Shown here piece by piece: positions 63,933 through 64,000 of a DNA stretch of 64,000 nucleotides (its first letter is position 1; every line of letters begins with the position of its first letter). The notes beneath the pieces are model-generated. The model was not told the origin of the DNA, ran no database searches, and saw only the letters and a list, made by a program, of their open reading frames with translations. Position numbers and translations under genes: made by a program. Source of the DNA: Akkermansiaceae bacterium (GTDB taxonomy: Bacteria; Verrucomicrobiota; Verrucomicrobiia; Verrucomicrobiales; Akkermansiaceae); the NCBI GenBank assembly GCA_029253285.1, contig JAQWZU010000029.1, forward strand, positions 32,854 through 96,853. Reading direction: 5' to 3'.

Positions 63933-64000
63933 ATTGGGGTGACCGGATGAGAACGCAGTTCGAGCGCCGCTGTCGTGCGAGCATAGCAAGTGAGGCCGTT

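Overview
The window reads as a chromosomal segment of a Gram-negative bacterium, most likely from the Verrucomicrobia side of the PVC group. LPS genes (lpxB, kdsB), bactofilin, TatC, RseP and many lipoproteins show a double-membrane cell. The Verrucomicrobia assignment is inference. It rests on long secreted proteins with lamin-tail-like domains that end in a short 'W...FFR' module, on a thioredoxin-like lipoprotein with an SHD1-like tail, on a small membrane protein with an NPYQAP start, and on a lone pseudopilin of the 'GFTLVELLVVISIIAVLAS' type. No rRNA or taxonomic marker was available to confirm it. I saw no phage, insertion sequence, CRISPR array or integron.

Layout. 1-7 kb: a MidA-like methyltransferase fragment (minus), then a tight plus-strand cluster with a bifunctional-type penicillin-binding protein, a zinc-ribbon membrane protein, a conserved unknown and a Na+/H+ antiporter. 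7-14 kb: TPR proteins, bactofilin, lpxB. 14-21 kb: glutamate synthase large subunit, a decayed gene, a MoeB/ThiF-rhodanese gene with an in-frame TGA at the conserved cysteine, and NAD kinase. 21-26 kb: lipoproteins, a three-gene minus-strand operon (methyltransferase, HlyD-like adaptor, alpha/alpha-toroid protein) and tRNA-His. 26-37 kb: tyrS, rseP, a PIN/TRAM protein, xseA, a second PBP, an A-type Fe-S carrier, a DUF374 acyltransferase and folD. 37-49 kb: two large secreted proteins around a nucleoside-salvage cluster (deoA, deoB, deoD, cdd). 49-64 kb: yicC, an unusual tatC, an ATP-grasp-like protein, pseudopilin plus a pseudogene fragment, rnr, kdsB-pyrG-nagZ, lysA, pseudogene remnants, proA and tRNA-Pro.

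Most notable points. (1) The MoeB-like gene at 18974-20086 is intact on both sides of one TGA. That TGA lies exactly where relatives have Cys (codon 188), and a hairpin with the size, spacing and loop G of a bacterial SECIS follows it. I read this as a candidate selenoprotein. (2) Both class A-type PBPs keep their glycosyltransferase motifs but have lost the Ser and Lys of the transpeptidase SxxK motif. (3) TatC carries an insertion of about 110 residues in its first periplasmic loop and a His/Asp/Glu-rich tail of about 75 residues. (4) Full-length kdsB has no ATG, GTG or TTG start; a perfect AGGAGG sits six bases before an ATA. (5) Several small decayed genes were found between intact ones.
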